From Solirubrobacterales bacterium (GTDB taxonomy: Bacteria > Actinomycetota > Thermoleophilia > Solirubrobacterales > Solirubrobacteraceae): a stretch of DNA of 51,265 nucleotides. How positions within the stretch are numbered: the stretch's first letter is position 1; each line of letters opens with the position of its first letter. The notes under the pieces were generated by a model. The model made no database searches, was not told the DNA's origin, and saw only the letters and a program-made list of their open reading frames with translations. The stretch is taken from contig JAFASF010000334.1 in the NCBI GenBank assembly GCA_019244745.1, forward strand, positions 1 through 51,265, in the 5' to 3' direction. Both the position numbers and the translations under genes were made by a program. Below, one piece after another: positions 17,390-26,110 of the stretch.

Positions 17390-18730
17390 ATGAGTTCAGT
17401 GCAGCGAAGCCGTCACGGACGCACGCAGGCGTCCCCATACGCTGCCAATGGGCAGCGGCCCGGTGGGCGTGCGCGCCAGCGCGCCTACCTGATCGCCGCG
17501 CTGCCCGACGGCGAGCCGGAGGAGCTGACAGAACTCCGGGAGCTGTTGCGCACGGCGGGAGTCGCGGCGGTCGGCGAGCTCGTCCAGCGGCGCGAGCACC
17601 CACACCCCAACGCGTACCTCGGGCCGGGCAAGGTCGAAGAGCTCAAGGCGGAGCTCGCGCGATCGGACGCGAACCTGGTGGCGTGCGACGATGAGCTGTC
17701 TCCGCGCCAGGAGCGCAATCTCGAGCGGGCGCTCGGGCTCCCGGTGATCGACCGCACCGCGATCATCCTCGACATCTTCGCCTCACACGCTCACACCGCC
17801 GAGGGCAAGCTCCAGGTCGAGCTCGCCCAGCTCGAGTACAACCTGGCGCGAATGCGGGGCCTGTGGTCCCACCTGGAGCGGCTCGGGGCCGGGAGGATCG
17901 ACGGGGGCATCGGGACGCGGGGCCCGGGAGAGACCCAGATCGAGACCGACCGGCGGCTGGCGCGCGACCGGATCGCCGCGCTCAAGCGTAGGCTCGGGCG
18001 GGTGCGCTCGAGCCGCTCGGTCATGCGGGCAGAGCGCGAGCGCGCGCACCTGCCCCGAGTCGCGCTGGCGGGCTACACCAACGCCGGTAAGTCGACGCTG
18101 CTGAACGCGCTGACCGGCTCCGAGGTCGGCGTCCGCGACCGGCTGTTCCACACCCTCGATCCCACCACCCGGGTGCTCCACGCCGGCGGGCGCGATTACC
18201 TATTGACCGACACCGTGGGCTTCATCCGCAAGCTGCCGCACCAGCTCGTGGAGGCGTTCGGCGCGACGCTCGAGGAGACACGGTTGGCCGATCTCATCCT
18301 GCACGTGGTCGACGCATCGGTCCCCGAGGCGGAGTTGTCCGCGATGACCCGCGCGGTCGAGGACGTCCTGCTCGAGATCGGAGCCGACGCGGCGCCGCAG
18401 CTGCTGGTGCTCGCCAAGGCCGACCAGCTCGATCCCGAGCAGCGAGAGGAGCTCGAGCACGCCCGTCCGGACGCGATCCTCGTGTCCGCGTTCACCGGCG
18501 AGGGCCTCGAGGGTCTCGCCCAGGCGATCGAGGAACGGTTCGCCGAGACGCTGCACGAGGTCGAGCTCCTGATCCCCTACGACGAGGGCGGGCGGCTCGC
18601 CGAGCTGCACGAGATCGCGGGCGACCTGGAGCGCGAGGAGACCTCGGACGGAGTTCGCGTGCTCGCGCGCTTGCCCGCGCCGATCGCCTCGCGCTATCAG
18701 CAGTTTGCGCTGAGCAGCCGGTACGGATGA
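17390..18730 (+). CDS. hflX: GTPase HflX
   Basis: HflX is a ribosome-associated GTPase that splits stalled or stressed ribosomes. The 446-residue protein has the N-terminal HflX domain ([28 protein letters not shown]), the glycine-rich linker [18 protein letters not shown], and the G domain with G1 GYTNAGKS at residues 228-235, G3 DTVGF and a shifted G4 AKAD. The ATG at 17390 lacks an obvious ribosome-binding site. The dut gene starts within its last codons (ATGA overlap). Confidence 0.95.
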   Translation: MSSVQRSRHGRTQASPYAANGQRPGGRARQRAYLIAALPDGEPEELTELRELLRTAGVAAVGELVQRREHPHPNAYLGPGKVEELKAELARSDANLVACDDELSPRQERNLERALGLPVIDRTAIILDIFASHAHTAEGKLQVELAQLEYNLARMRGLWSHLERLGAGRIDGGIGTRGPGETQIETDRRLARDRIAALKRRLGRVRSSRSVMRAERERAHLPRVALAGYTNAGKSTLLNALTGSEVGVRDRLFHTLDPTTRVLHAGGRDYLLTDTVGFIRKLPHQLVEAFGATLEETRLADLILHVVDASVPEAELSAMTRAVEDVLLEIGADAAPQLLVLAKADQLDPEQREELEHARPDAILVSAFTGEGLEGLAQAIEERFAETLHEVELLIPYDEGGRLAELHEIAGDLEREETSDGVRVLARLPAPIASRYQQFALSSRYG

Positions 18731-19158
18731 GCCTGCGCGTGCGGCGGCTCGACGAGCGCGCGGTACTGCCCACCCGGGCGTATCCGGGCGACGCGGGCCT
18801 CGACTTGTACGCCCTCGAGGAAGACGCGCTCGACCCGGGCGAGCGCGCCTCGGTCAGGACCGGGGTCGCGGTGGAGATCCCCGAGGGACAGGCCGGGCTG
18901 GTGCTGCCTCGCTCGGGACTCGCCGCGCGAAATGGGATCTCGGTGCTTAATTCTCCGGGGCTGATCGACGCCGGCTACCGGGGCGAGATCCGAGTGCTGC
19001 TGCTGAACACGGACCGGTCCGATCGGTTCGAGATCGCGGCCGGCGACCGGATCGCGCAGCTCGTCCTGGTCGCGGTACAGACCCCCGAGGTCGTCGAGGT
19101 CGGCGAGCTCGCGGCCTCGCAGCGCGGCGCCGGGGGGTTTGGCTCGAGCGGTTCCTAG
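18727..19158 (+). CDS. dut: Deoxyuridine 5'-triphosphate nucleotidohydrolase
   Basis: dUTPase removes dUTP and supplies dUMP for thymidylate. The 143-residue protein has the trimeric dUTPase motifs in order: [12 protein letters not shown] (motif 1), [11 protein letters not shown] (motif 2), [14 protein letters not shown] (motif 3), GDRIAQLVL (motif 4) and the P-loop-like tail [10 protein letters not shown] (motif 5). Its stop codon lies inside a hairpin shared with the convergent lipoprotein gene. Confidence 0.95.
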   Translation: MSLRVRRLDERAVLPTRAYPGDAGLDLYALEEDALDPGERASVRTGVAVEIPEGQAGLVLPRSGLAARNGISVLNSPGLIDAGYRGEIRVLLLNTDRSDRFEIAAGDRIAQLVLVAVQTPEVVEVGELAASQRGAGGFGSSGS

Positions 19159-19180
19159 CACACAGGCTAGGAACCGCTCG
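19145..19180. terminator. Bidirectional hairpin terminator containing both stop codons
   Basis: A perfect 14-base inverted repeat (19145-19158 and 19167-19180) with an eight-base loop lies between dut and the convergent ProX-type gene. Each arm encodes the last codons and stop of one gene, so both proteins end in Ser-Gly-Ser before TAG. There is no T-tract. The position between convergent genes makes transcription termination in both directions the natural reading. Confidence 0.75.
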
Positions 19181-20198
19181 GTCGGGAGCTGCCCTGGCCG
19201 TAAGGGATCAGCCCGTGCGCCATGAGGAACTGCTTGGCGACCACCGCGGGGTCCTCACCGGAGATGTCGACGGCGGCGTTGAGCTGGCGCATCACCGGCA
19301 GCGTGAGCAGCGCGCTCACCTTGTCGATCGTGGAGGCGAAGGCCGGCCCCTCCTGCTCGAGGACCTTGAGGGAAACGACCGGGATCACATTGCCCCAGCC
19401 AAACGCATGGCTCGGATCCTGGAGCAGCCTGTAATCACCGGTGAGCAGCTGCGCGTCGGTGGTGTTGACGTCGGCGGCCTGCACCGTGCCCTGGTCGAGC
19501 GCTTGATATTGCTGGCCGACCACGAGCGGCTTGAACGCTGCCGGCACGAAGCCGTAGACCTGCTCGATCTCGGGCAGGCCGCTGGGACTCTGCTGGAACT
19601 GCGGGGCGGCTCCGAGGGTGAGCGGAGAGGCGATCTTGCTCAGATCCGAGAGGGAGGCCAGATGGTGCTCGGACGCGTAGTTGAACGAGACCGCAATCGC
19701 GTCGACGTCGCTGAACGGCGTCGGGTTCATCAGCGCCAGGCCGTGCGCCAGCGCGTAGCGCTGGGCGGCTTGATAGGCCCGAAACGACGTGGGGAAGGAT
19801 TGGCGATATCCGGCGACGGCGGTGTTCCACGTGTCGAGGTATTCGGGATACATGCCGAGCCGGCCGCTCTCGAGCGCCTGGACAGTGACGTCCGTGGGGC
19901 CGATGTTGCGGTTCAGGATCACCGAGAATCCCTCGGCGGTCAGCGCCTGGCTGTAGAGCTCACCGAGCACGAACTGCTCGGTGAAGTTCTTGTCGCCGAT
20001 CGCCACCAGCGGCTTGCCGGTCCCCGGCAGGACGGTCTTGTGCGCCGTCGGGGCGGGGGTTCCGGCGGCGGACGCCGCGTGCATGCCGCTTCCGCACGCA
20101 GTCAGCGCGACGGCGACTGGCGCCGCGAGGCTGAGCGCGAGCACCAGCCTCCATACGGTCAAGCGGCCCGGTAAGTGGGGGAGGGAAGCGATGCTCAC
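19167..20198 (-). CDS. ProX/OpuAC-type substrate-binding lipoprotein
   Basis: A 343-residue periplasmic-type binding protein for quaternary ammonium compounds such as glycine betaine or choline. It has a signal segment ending in the lipobox LTAC (C35), then the family pattern IGDKNFTEQFVLGELYSQAL, an ESGRLGMYPEYLDTW loop, and DVNTTDAQLL. The start is GTG 20198. No permease or ATPase gene is adjacent, which is unusual. It lies 15 bases after gatD on the same strand and may be read through from that operon. The ligand is inferred from the family. Confidence 0.85.
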   Translation of the reverse strand: MSIASLPHLPGRLTVWRLVLALSLAAPVAVALTACGSGMHAASAAGTPAPTAHKTVLPGTGKPLVAIGDKNFTEQFVLGELYSQALTAEGFSVILNRNIGPTDVTVQALESGRLGMYPEYLDTWNTAVAGYRQSFPTSFRAYQAAQRYALAHGLALMNPTPFSDVDAIAVSFNYASEHHLASLSDLSKIASPLTLGAAPQFQQSPSGLPEIEQVYGFVPAAFKPLVVGQQYQALDQGTVQAADVNTTDAQLLTGDYRLLQDPSHAFGWGNVIPVVSLKVLEQEGPAFASTIDKVSALLTLPVMRQLNAAVDISGEDPAVVAKQFLMAHGLIPYGQGSSRPSGS

Positions 20199-20213
20199 GT
20201 CCGGCGAGCCATG

Positions 20214-20954
20214 CTAAACACCCGACGCGCGCCTCGCCTCGGCATGGGCGGCCCGCTCGAGGTCGTCGTTGAGCGCGGGGAGAGGATCGGGAAGACCGAG
20301 CGCCGTGGCGATCAGCCAATCGGCGAACCACGTGTTCTTGGGCAGCAGCGGGCCGTGCAGGTAGGTGCCGACCACGCTCCCCTCGCGGACGCCCTCGAGG
20401 CCGTCGGTCCCGTTGTTTCCGTGTCCGGCGAGTACCCGGCCGAGCGCCTTTGTCCCCGGGCCGAGGTGGGTTCGCCCGCCGTGGTTCTCAAAGCCCGCGA
20501 GCACCCGGAGCTCGCCCGGCTCCAGCTCGAGCTCGATCGCGGCGTTGCCGATCAGGCGCTCGCCGTTCCCGCGCACGGTCACCAGGTCGACCAACTCGAT
20601 ACCCGGCAGCGTCTCGTCGCCCAGCCGGTAGGAGTGCCCGAGGAGCTGATACCCCCCGCAGACCGCGAGGATCGTGCCCCCGCGGCCCGCGACGGCGTGC
20701 AGCGCGTCGCGTTTGACCTCCGCGAGATCCAGCGCGCAGAGCCGCTGATCGCGGTCCTGGCCGCCGCCGATGTAATACAGATCCGCGCCCTCGGGGTCGA
20801 GCTCGTCGCCGAGGCTGCTGGCGTGCAGCTCGAAGCCGATCCCGCGCCACTCGCATCGCGACTCGAGCACGAGCAGATTGCCGCGGTCGGCATAGATGTT
20901 CATCAGGTCCGGATAGAGCGCGCAGACTCGGAGCGTGGGCATGCCCTCAGCCAT
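20214..20954 (-). CDS. gatD: Lipid II isoglutaminyl synthase, glutaminase subunit GatD
   Basis: GatD supplies ammonia from glutamine to MurT, which amidates the D-glutamate of lipid II. The 246-residue CobB/CobQ-like amidotransferase has the nucleophile C99 in AVCGGYQLLGH and the catalytic H200 in YLHGPLLPKN, as in known GatD. The start is ATG 20954 (a second ATG is four codons in). It overlaps the preceding methyltransferase gene by eight bases. MurT is two genes upstream in the same operon. Confidence 0.92.
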   Translation of the reverse strand: MAEGMPTLRVCALYPDLMNIYADRGNLLVLESRCEWRGIGFELHASSLGDELDPEGADLYYIGGGQDRDQRLCALDLAEVKRDALHAVAGRGGTILAVCGGYQLLGHSYRLGDETLPGIELVDLVTVRGNGERLIGNAAIELELEPGELRVLAGFENHGGRTHLGPGTKALGRVLAGHGNNGTDGLEGVREGSVVGTYLHGPLLPKNTWFADWLIATALGLPDPLPALNDDLERAAHAEARRASGV

Positions 20955-21660
20955 GAAGCATCACCACGGCGCTCCCGACGTAGTCATGCGTCTCGGGCAC
21001 CGCGCGTCGGCCGGCCGGCCTCAGGCCGACGTCGCCGGCCTCGCGCTCGAGCTCGTCCGGAGTGAGACGATCCAGATGGATCGCATCCTGCTCGATCGTG
21101 CGCTCGCCGGAGACGCTGATCGTCTCCCGCCGGCGCTCGAGGACGAACCCTCCGGCGTCCGTGCGCACGGCCGTGGGCTGGCTCGAGTACACCACGCCGT
21201 CGAACTCTCGGATGTCCGGCAGCGGCCCGGGTAATCCAGCGACGGGCTCGTAGAGTTCGAGTTGATCGGCGATGGCAACCGCGACGATCGCCCCGTCCCT
21301 CATGTGGCGCCGGGCACACCGCAGGAACCGCCGACGGCCCTCGGGGCCGCCAAGCAGCTGGATCGTCTGCATGGGCACGAGAATCAGCGCGAAGCGCCGC
21401 GAGAGCTCGAATTCGCGCGCGTCGGCCACGACGGTTTGTAGAGGGAGCCCCGCAGCCCGGCGCGCCAGCTCGGCCGCCAGCGCGGGGTCGTTATCGAGCG
21501 CGGTCACGTCGTGGCCGGCGCGGGCGAGCTCGCATGCCACGCGGCCCGTACCCGCCCCGATCTCCAGCACCGGATCGCCGTACTCGCCCGCCAGCGCGCG
21601 CCACAGCGCCATGTCCTCTACATATGCGCCGCACTCGAGGTCGTGCCAGATCGTTCTCAC
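20947..21660 (-). CDS. Class I SAM-dependent methyltransferase within the murT-gatD operon
   Basis: A 237-residue methyltransferase with SAM-binding motif I VLEIGAGTGRVACELA, an acidic residue ending strand 2 (TALDND), and a motif II region (FALILVPMQTIQLLGG). The C-terminal half is a beta-rich substrate-side domain. I choose GTG 21660, which overlaps the murT stop (GTGA); the open frame upstream lies inside murT. Being wedged between murT and gatD with overlaps on both sides, it is probably made in step with them, but its substrate is unknown. Confidence 0.85.
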   Translation of the reverse strand: MRTIWHDLECGAYVEDMALWRALAGEYGDPVLEIGAGTGRVACELARAGHDVTALDNDPALAAELARRAAGLPLQTVVADAREFELSRRFALILVPMQTIQLLGGPEGRRRFLRCARRHMRDGAIVAVAIADQLELYEPVAGLPGPLPDIREFDGVVYSSQPTAVRTDAGGFVLERRRETISVSGERTIEQDAIHLDRLTPDELEREAGDVGLRPAGRRAVPETHDYVGSAVVMLHG

Positions 21661-23039
21661 CGCTGCCGCTCCCAAAACCGCGGGACGTGCCCCCGGGAGG
21701 CGAGCTCGTCCCGCAGCTCGAGCAGGGCGGTGTACGTCGGGAGGACGAAGAGCTCGCCCCTCGGAACCGCGGCCAGCGCGTCCTCGAGCGCCGCGGATAC
21801 CGACCCGGCGACGTGCAGGCGGTCGACCGGAACCCGGGCGTACTTGAGCCTCAGCGCGAGCTCCGCCGCCCGCGCACCGGCACACGTGACGCGGCGGACG
21901 CTCCCGGCGATCATCTCGAAGTCGGCGTCCCAGATCCACGAGATGTCCTTCCCATCGGCCGTGTGGTCGTTGAGGATCGCGAGCAGATTCAGCGGAGCGG
22001 CCTCGAGCACGAGCGTGCGCAAGATCTCGTTGGCCCCGGCCGGGTTCTTGATCAACAGGATCGTCACGTCGACGCCGCCCAGCGCAAGGCGCTCGGCGCG
22101 TCCGAACGGGGGCCTCGAGGCCGCGAGCCCGGCTGCGATGGTTTGAAGGGGCGCATCGAGCGCCAGGCACAGCGCCGCGGCGCCGAGGGCGTTGTAGACG
22201 TTGTACAGACCGGGGAGGGGGAGCTGTATGGGTGTGGCGCCCACCGGCGCGCGCAGCGCAAAACTGGCATCCCGGGTCCCATGCAGGGTGATCTCCTCGG
22301 CCGCGACCGAAGGCTTGGGCCGCTCGTGCCCACACGCCGGACAGCGGTAACGGCCGAGATGGCCGAGGTAGATGGCCTCGTATGCGTACTCCGTGCCGCA
22401 CCGGCGGCAGTGCTTGGAGTCGGAGGCGTGCTGCATCTCGGGGACCGCGATCGACCGGTCCTCGACCCCGAAGTACGTGACGTTCGGCGCGTCCCGGCCG
22501 AGATCCGCGAGCAGCGGATCGTCCGCGTTCACTATCAGCCGCGTGGTCTCGGGTAGGGCCTGAACCACCGCCGCCCAGCGCTCGGCGATCGTCTCGAGCT
22601 CGCCGGCGCGATCGAGCTGGTCGCGGAACAGGTTGAGCAGCAGCAGGGCCCGCGGGGCGAGTGCGGGAGCGACACGGTCCAGCCAGAGCTCGTCGAGTTC
22701 GAACAGGCCGAGCTCACCGTCAATCCGGGCCCCGCGGGATGCCGAAAGCAGCGTCGAGGCGACGCCACCCGCCATGTTTGCCCCGGCCCGGTTGCGGAGC
22801 GGCGTTATGCCGGCGCGCGCCAGCACCGCCGCGCTCATCGCGGCGGTGGTCGTCTTTCCGTTGGTCGCCGAGATGACCACCGAGCCTCGCGGCAGCCGCG
22901 CGGCGAGCTCCTCGATCGCGTCCGGCTCGAGGGCGATCAGCAGCCTGCCCGGGAGGTTCGTGCCGCCCCGACGGCCCGTGCGCCGGGCGATCCCTCCGAC
23001 CGCCCGGGCGGCGAAGACCTTTGCCGCCAGCAGCGTCAT
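21657..23039 (-). CDS. murT: Lipid II isoglutaminyl synthase, ligase subunit MurT
   Basis: MurT is the Mur-ligase-like ATPase that activates the D-Glu carboxylate of lipid II for amidation. The 460-residue protein has the P-loop ATNGKTTT (58-65), the MurT zinc ribbon with C211, C214, C233 and C236, and the C-terminal Mur-ligase domain (PFGRAERL, ILLIKNPAGANEIL, ILNDHTADGKDISWIWD). The start is ATG 23039, overlapping the lipid kinase stop by four bases. Amidation normally aids cross-linking and lysozyme resistance. Confidence 0.95.
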   Translation of the reverse strand: MTLLAAKVFAARAVGGIARRTGRRGGTNLPGRLLIALEPDAIEELAARLPRGSVVISATNGKTTTAAMSAAVLARAGITPLRNRAGANMAGGVASTLLSASRGARIDGELGLFELDELWLDRVAPALAPRALLLLNLFRDQLDRAGELETIAERWAAVVQALPETTRLIVNADDPLLADLGRDAPNVTYFGVEDRSIAVPEMQHASDSKHCRRCGTEYAYEAIYLGHLGRYRCPACGHERPKPSVAAEEITLHGTRDASFALRAPVGATPIQLPLPGLYNVYNALGAAALCLALDAPLQTIAAGLAASRPPFGRAERLALGGVDVTILLIKNPAGANEILRTLVLEAAPLNLLAILNDHTADGKDISWIWDADFEMIAGSVRRVTCAGARAAELALRLKYARVPVDRLHVAGSVSAALEDALAAVPRGELFVLPTYTALLELRDELASRGHVPRFWERQR

Positions 23040-23917
23040 CGGTCCACCGGGGTGATCGCCCGGATCGCGCCCGGCAGGACTCGAATCGTGACCGGCAGCT
23101 CGGCGACAGGATCCCCGTCGGCGTACAGCGTGAACGGACGGTCCGCGCCGAGCTCGATCTCAGCTCCCCGCAACACGTGGACCTCCGGTCGGCGGATGTG
23201 CTCTCCCGTGAACACGCTCGGCAGCAGGCGCAGGAGGCGCAACTTCGGCATGTGCTCGACCATAACGACGTCGAGCAGTCCGTCCTGCAGCGACGCCTCG
23301 GGAGCCATCCGCATCCCCCCGCCGTAGGTGCCGGCATTGGCGGCGGCGACCGTATAGCCGGTGAGCGTGCGGGGCTCGCCGCCGTCGACCCGGAGCGTGA
23401 ACGTGGCCGGCTTCCAGCTGATCAGAGCCCGAAGGGCGCCGTAGCTGTAGACCAGGCTGCCGCGAACCAGCCTGGTCTCGTTGGCGATCCGGTTCGCGTC
23501 GGAGTCAAACCCGCAGCTGGCGATGCTGATGAACGTCTTGCCGTTGGCCTCACCGAGGTCGAGCGCTCGCTCGACCCCCTCGGCGAGGACCCGACACGCC
23601 GCCCTCGGGTCGAGCGGGATCCCGAGCACGCGCGCGAAGTCGTTGCCACGGCCACCGGGCAGCATTCCGAACGCTCCGCTCGGCCCCTTGAGCGCCCCGG
23701 CGACGGCGCCGATCAGCCCGTCGCCGCCGAGCGCCACCGCGACCTCGCCCCCTGCTGCGGCCTCGCGCGCGAGCTCGCGCGCGTGCGCGAGGCCGCCGGT
23801 GGGCGCGATCCGGTACTCGAGGCCGTGGTCGCCGAGCGCTTCCTCTACGCCCGCCAGCGCTCGGCCGGCACGACCCCCGCCGGCGGCGGGGTTGACGATC
23901 ACCGCGATTCGCCTCAA
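23036..23917 (-). CDS. Diacylglycerol kinase family lipid kinase
   Basis: A 293-residue DAGK-catalytic-domain protein of the YegS/DgkB type. It begins with RRIAVIVNPAAGGG, carries the nucleotide-binding GGDG at 64-67 and PGGRGNDFARVLG, and ends in the beta-sandwich with LYADGDPV. I start it at TTG 23917, overlapping the HAD stop (TTGA); GTG 23902 is an alternative that would trim the first strand. It may phosphorylate diacylglycerol or a prenol. Linkage to murT suggests supply or recycling of the lipid carrier, which is an inference. Confidence 0.88.
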   Translation of the reverse strand: MRRIAVIVNPAAGGGRAGRALAGVEEALGDHGLEYRIAPTGGLAHARELAREAAAGGEVAVALGGDGLIGAVAGALKGPSGAFGMLPGGRGNDFARVLGIPLDPRAACRVLAEGVERALDLGEANGKTFISIASCGFDSDANRIANETRLVRGSLVYSYGALRALISWKPATFTLRVDGGEPRTLTGYTVAAANAGTYGGGMRMAPEASLQDGLLDVVMVEHMPKLRLLRLLPSVFTGEHIRRPEVHVLRGAEIELGADRPFTLYADGDPVAELPVTIRVLPGAIRAITPVDR

Positions 23918-24714
23918 GTTCCGAGGAGAAGCTCTTGGAGATCTTGGGAGATCGCGACCGGCGCCGGGTCGGCGGCCGCTTCCGCGTCCTCGCGGGAGGT
24001 CACGCCGGTCAGCACGATCGCCGCATCGAGCCCGGCGGCCGCAGCGCCGGCGAGATCGGCGTCCAGGCGATCCCCGACCACCAGCGTGCGGCCGCCGCCG
24101 AGACGGTCGAGCGCGGTGTAGAAGATCTGCGGGTCGGGCTTGCCGACGCTTACCGCGGTGCTGCCGGTCGCGTACTCGAGCGCGGCGACGATCGCGCCGG
24201 TCCCCGGCCACACGCCTTCGTCGGTCGGAAACGTGGGATCGCGTCCGGTCGCGAACATCACGGCGCCGCCGAGCACGGCCTGAGTGGCATCCCGGAGCTC
24301 GGCGAAATTCAGATCGTCGTGGCCGGCGACCACCACCACGTCGGCCTCCACGGCGCGGTGGGTGCCGTTGACGATCCAATGGCCCGCGTCGGCGACGTGA
24401 CGGAAGATCGCCGGCGAGCCGATCACGTATGTGCCCTTGCCACGGCCCCGCTCCGCGAGCACGTGCTGGATCGCGCCGCCGACCGTGACCACCTCCTCGA
24501 GCGATGCCTGCAGCCCCAGGGACCACAGCTTGCGCACGTACTCCTCCGGGGACCGCCGCGCGTCGTTGGTCACGAACGCCAGCGCCTTGCCCGCCGATCG
24601 GCATGCGGTGATCGCCTGCGCGGCGCCCCGGGTCACCGAATCGCCGACCCAGACGCAGCCGTCCAGATCCAACACCACGTTGTCGTACTCGGAGAGGAGG
24701 GAAGACAGGGGCAT
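23914..24714 (-). CDS. HAD-superfamily IIA phosphatase (NagD-like)
   Basis: A 266-residue HAD hydrolase. Motif I is DLDGCVW with nucleophile D16 and acid D18, the FVTNDARRS segment is motif II, and VSVGKPDPQIF and VVGDRLDADLAGA form motifs III and IV. The C2-type cap lies between. Relatives act on sugar phosphates, glycerol phosphate or nucleotides, and the exact substrate cannot be set. It is the first gene of the overlapping run that continues into the lipid kinase and murT. Confidence 0.9.
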   Translation of the reverse strand: MPLSSLLSEYDNVVLDLDGCVWVGDSVTRGAAQAITACRSAGKALAFVTNDARRSPEEYVRKLWSLGLQASLEEVVTVGGAIQHVLAERGRGKGTYVIGSPAIFRHVADAGHWIVNGTHRAVEADVVVVAGHDDLNFAELRDATQAVLGGAVMFATGRDPTFPTDEGVWPGTGAIVAALEYATGSTAVSVGKPDPQIFYTALDRLGGGRTLVVGDRLDADLAGAAAAGLDAAIVLTGVTSREDAEAAADPAPVAISQDLQELLLGT

Positions 24715-24770
24715 CGCGGGGCGGGTCGATTATCCCCCGGGCGGACCGACATGGGCCGCGCCGGGATTGG

Positions 24771-25466
24771 CTAGAACAAGGCCGCCTGTGCCGCGTGCAC
24801 AGGCGGCTTGAGGCACTCGGGCCCGTCGTAGCGCGCATCGTTGACCGCGGGGCTCACGGGGTGAAGCGCGTAGGACGAGGGGGAGAGGCCGGCCATCAGC
24901 TCTCTGAGCCGCGCGGGTGAGGTGGCCGCGTCGAGCCACACAGGTTCGGCGCCGGCCGGCAGGATCACCGGCATGCGATCGTGAAGCGGCGCGATGGCGG
25001 CGTTCGCGGTCGTGGTGAGGATCGAGCACGTGCGCAGCTTGCGATCGTCCTCGCCGTACCAGATCGACCACAGACCGGCGAAGGCGAACGGCTGGTGGTC
25101 TGACCGGGTGATGTGGAAGGGCTGCTTGCGCCCACCGGGGTCGGCCTGCCACTCGTAGAAGCCGTCGGCGACGATCAGGCACCGGAACCGTTCGAGGGCC
25201 CGCCGAAACGCGGGCTTCTCCGCGACGGTTTCGACCCGAGCGTTGATCATCTTCAACCCCGTGTTGGGATGCTTGGCCCAGCTGGGGACGAGTCCCCAAC
25301 GGAGCAGCTCACCTCGGGGATTGCCCTCGCGGTCGGTGGTGACGGCGAGGACATCGTCGCCCGGCGCGACGTTGAAGCGGCGGCGTATCTCCACCGACTC
25401 CCCGACGGGAAAGCGGGCCCGGACGTTGGCAGGGTCAGGCGTCGCGAGCGTGTAACGGCCGCACAC
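24771..25466 (-). CDS. SRAP-domain protein (YedK/HMCES family)
   Basis: SRAP proteins form a covalent thiazolidine link with abasic sites in single-stranded DNA and protect them. The 231-residue protein starts, after the initiator, with C2 in CGRYTL, the reactive residue. N75 in INARVET, E105 in FYEW and H162 in LHDRMPVIL complete the conserved active site. GTG 25466 is chosen because C2 must be exposed at the N-terminus; the longer frame is rejected. It follows the membrane-protein gene by eight bases on the same strand. Confidence 0.93.
   Translation of the reverse strand: MCGRYTLATPDPANVRARFPVGESVEIRRRFNVAPGDDVLAVTTDREGNPRGELLRWGLVPSWAKHPNTGLKMINARVETVAEKPAFRRALERFRCLIVADGFYEWQADPGGRKQPFHITRSDHQPFAFAGLWSIWYGEDDRKLRTCSILTTTANAAIAPLHDRMPVILPAGAEPVWLDAATSPARLRELMAGLSPSSYALHPVSPAVNDARYDGPECLKPPVHAAQAALF
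24781..24807 (-). terminator. Hairpin at the 3' end of the SRAP gene
   Basis: An 11-base perfect stem (24781-24791 with 24797-24807) and five-base loop lie inside the last codons of the SRAP gene. On the minus strand the stem is followed by CTTGTTCTAG. It could separate this transcript from the HAD-murT-gatD operon that starts 57 bases downstream. Confidence 0.5.
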
Positions 25467-25474
25467 GGGGTTCG

Positions 25475-26098
25475 TCAGCGAGACCGGGCGGCGATCTGCT
25501 CGGAGCGCTGGGCCTGGACCCGCTTCTGGCGCCGGCGTCCGAAGAAGGCGAGGACGCCGACCGCCACGGCGACCAATGCCAGGCCGTAGAAGATCCGAAG
25601 GTCGAGCGAGAGCCCGCCCGTGGCCAGCGCGACCAGGCTGACGATCCCGAATCCGATCGCGAGTACGGCGACGATCAGCACGATGATGAGCAGGATCCCC
25701 CGGATTCGAGCCAAGACCCCGGCGCTCGCGGGCGGCATGAGCAGGCCCATCAGCCACAGGCCGCGGAGCTGACGGCTCGTCGGAGCCTCGACCCCCAGCC
25801 GTTCGGTCGCCTTCTTCAGGTCGTCCGGCCGGCGCTCGGCGAGCGCCAGCGACGCGTCCGCCATGCGCCGCAACTGAAGGCGCTCCTGAGGACGCGCCGC
25901 CGCCAGGGCCCTCTGAAAGTGTGCCCGTGCGGCCTTGGCGTCATAGCGCTCGGCCGCCCGAGCGCCCAGGATCGCTTGGGCGGCCGCCTTGTAGCGGGTC
26001 TCAGCCTCGAGCTCCTCGTCCGACCGGCTCTCCAGCTGCTGCATCGCGGCGAGCGGGCTCCGCTGCTCGATGCGCATCATTCGCTCCTGCTTGGGCAT
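25475..26098 (-). CDS. Membrane protein of unknown function with two transmembrane helices
   Basis: A 207-residue protein. The N-terminal 110 residues are charged and Ala-rich, probably helical with a TPR-like feel (AARAHFQRALAAARPQERLQLRRMADASLALAE). Two membrane helices follow (GILLIIVLIVAVLAIGFGIV, IFYGLALVAVAVGVLAFF), then a basic tail. It lies between the 3D-domain gene (12 bases upstream) and the SRAP gene (8 bases downstream), all one strand. No family is recognised. Confidence 0.75.
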   Translation of the reverse strand: MPKQERMMRIEQRSPLAAMQQLESRSDEELEAETRYKAAAQAILGARAAERYDAKAARAHFQRALAAARPQERLQLRRMADASLALAERRPDDLKKATERLGVEAPTSRQLRGLWLMGLLMPPASAGVLARIRGILLIIVLIVAVLAIGFGIVSLVALATGGLSLDLRIFYGLALVAVAVGVLAFFGRRRQKRVQAQRSEQIAARSR

Positions 26099-26110
26099 GC
26101 CGGAGAGAGT

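Noticed and set aside
23918-24838. Long minus-strand extension before the lipid kinase
   Set aside because: It is a shadow of the HAD phosphatase gene; the kinase family start is at 23917.
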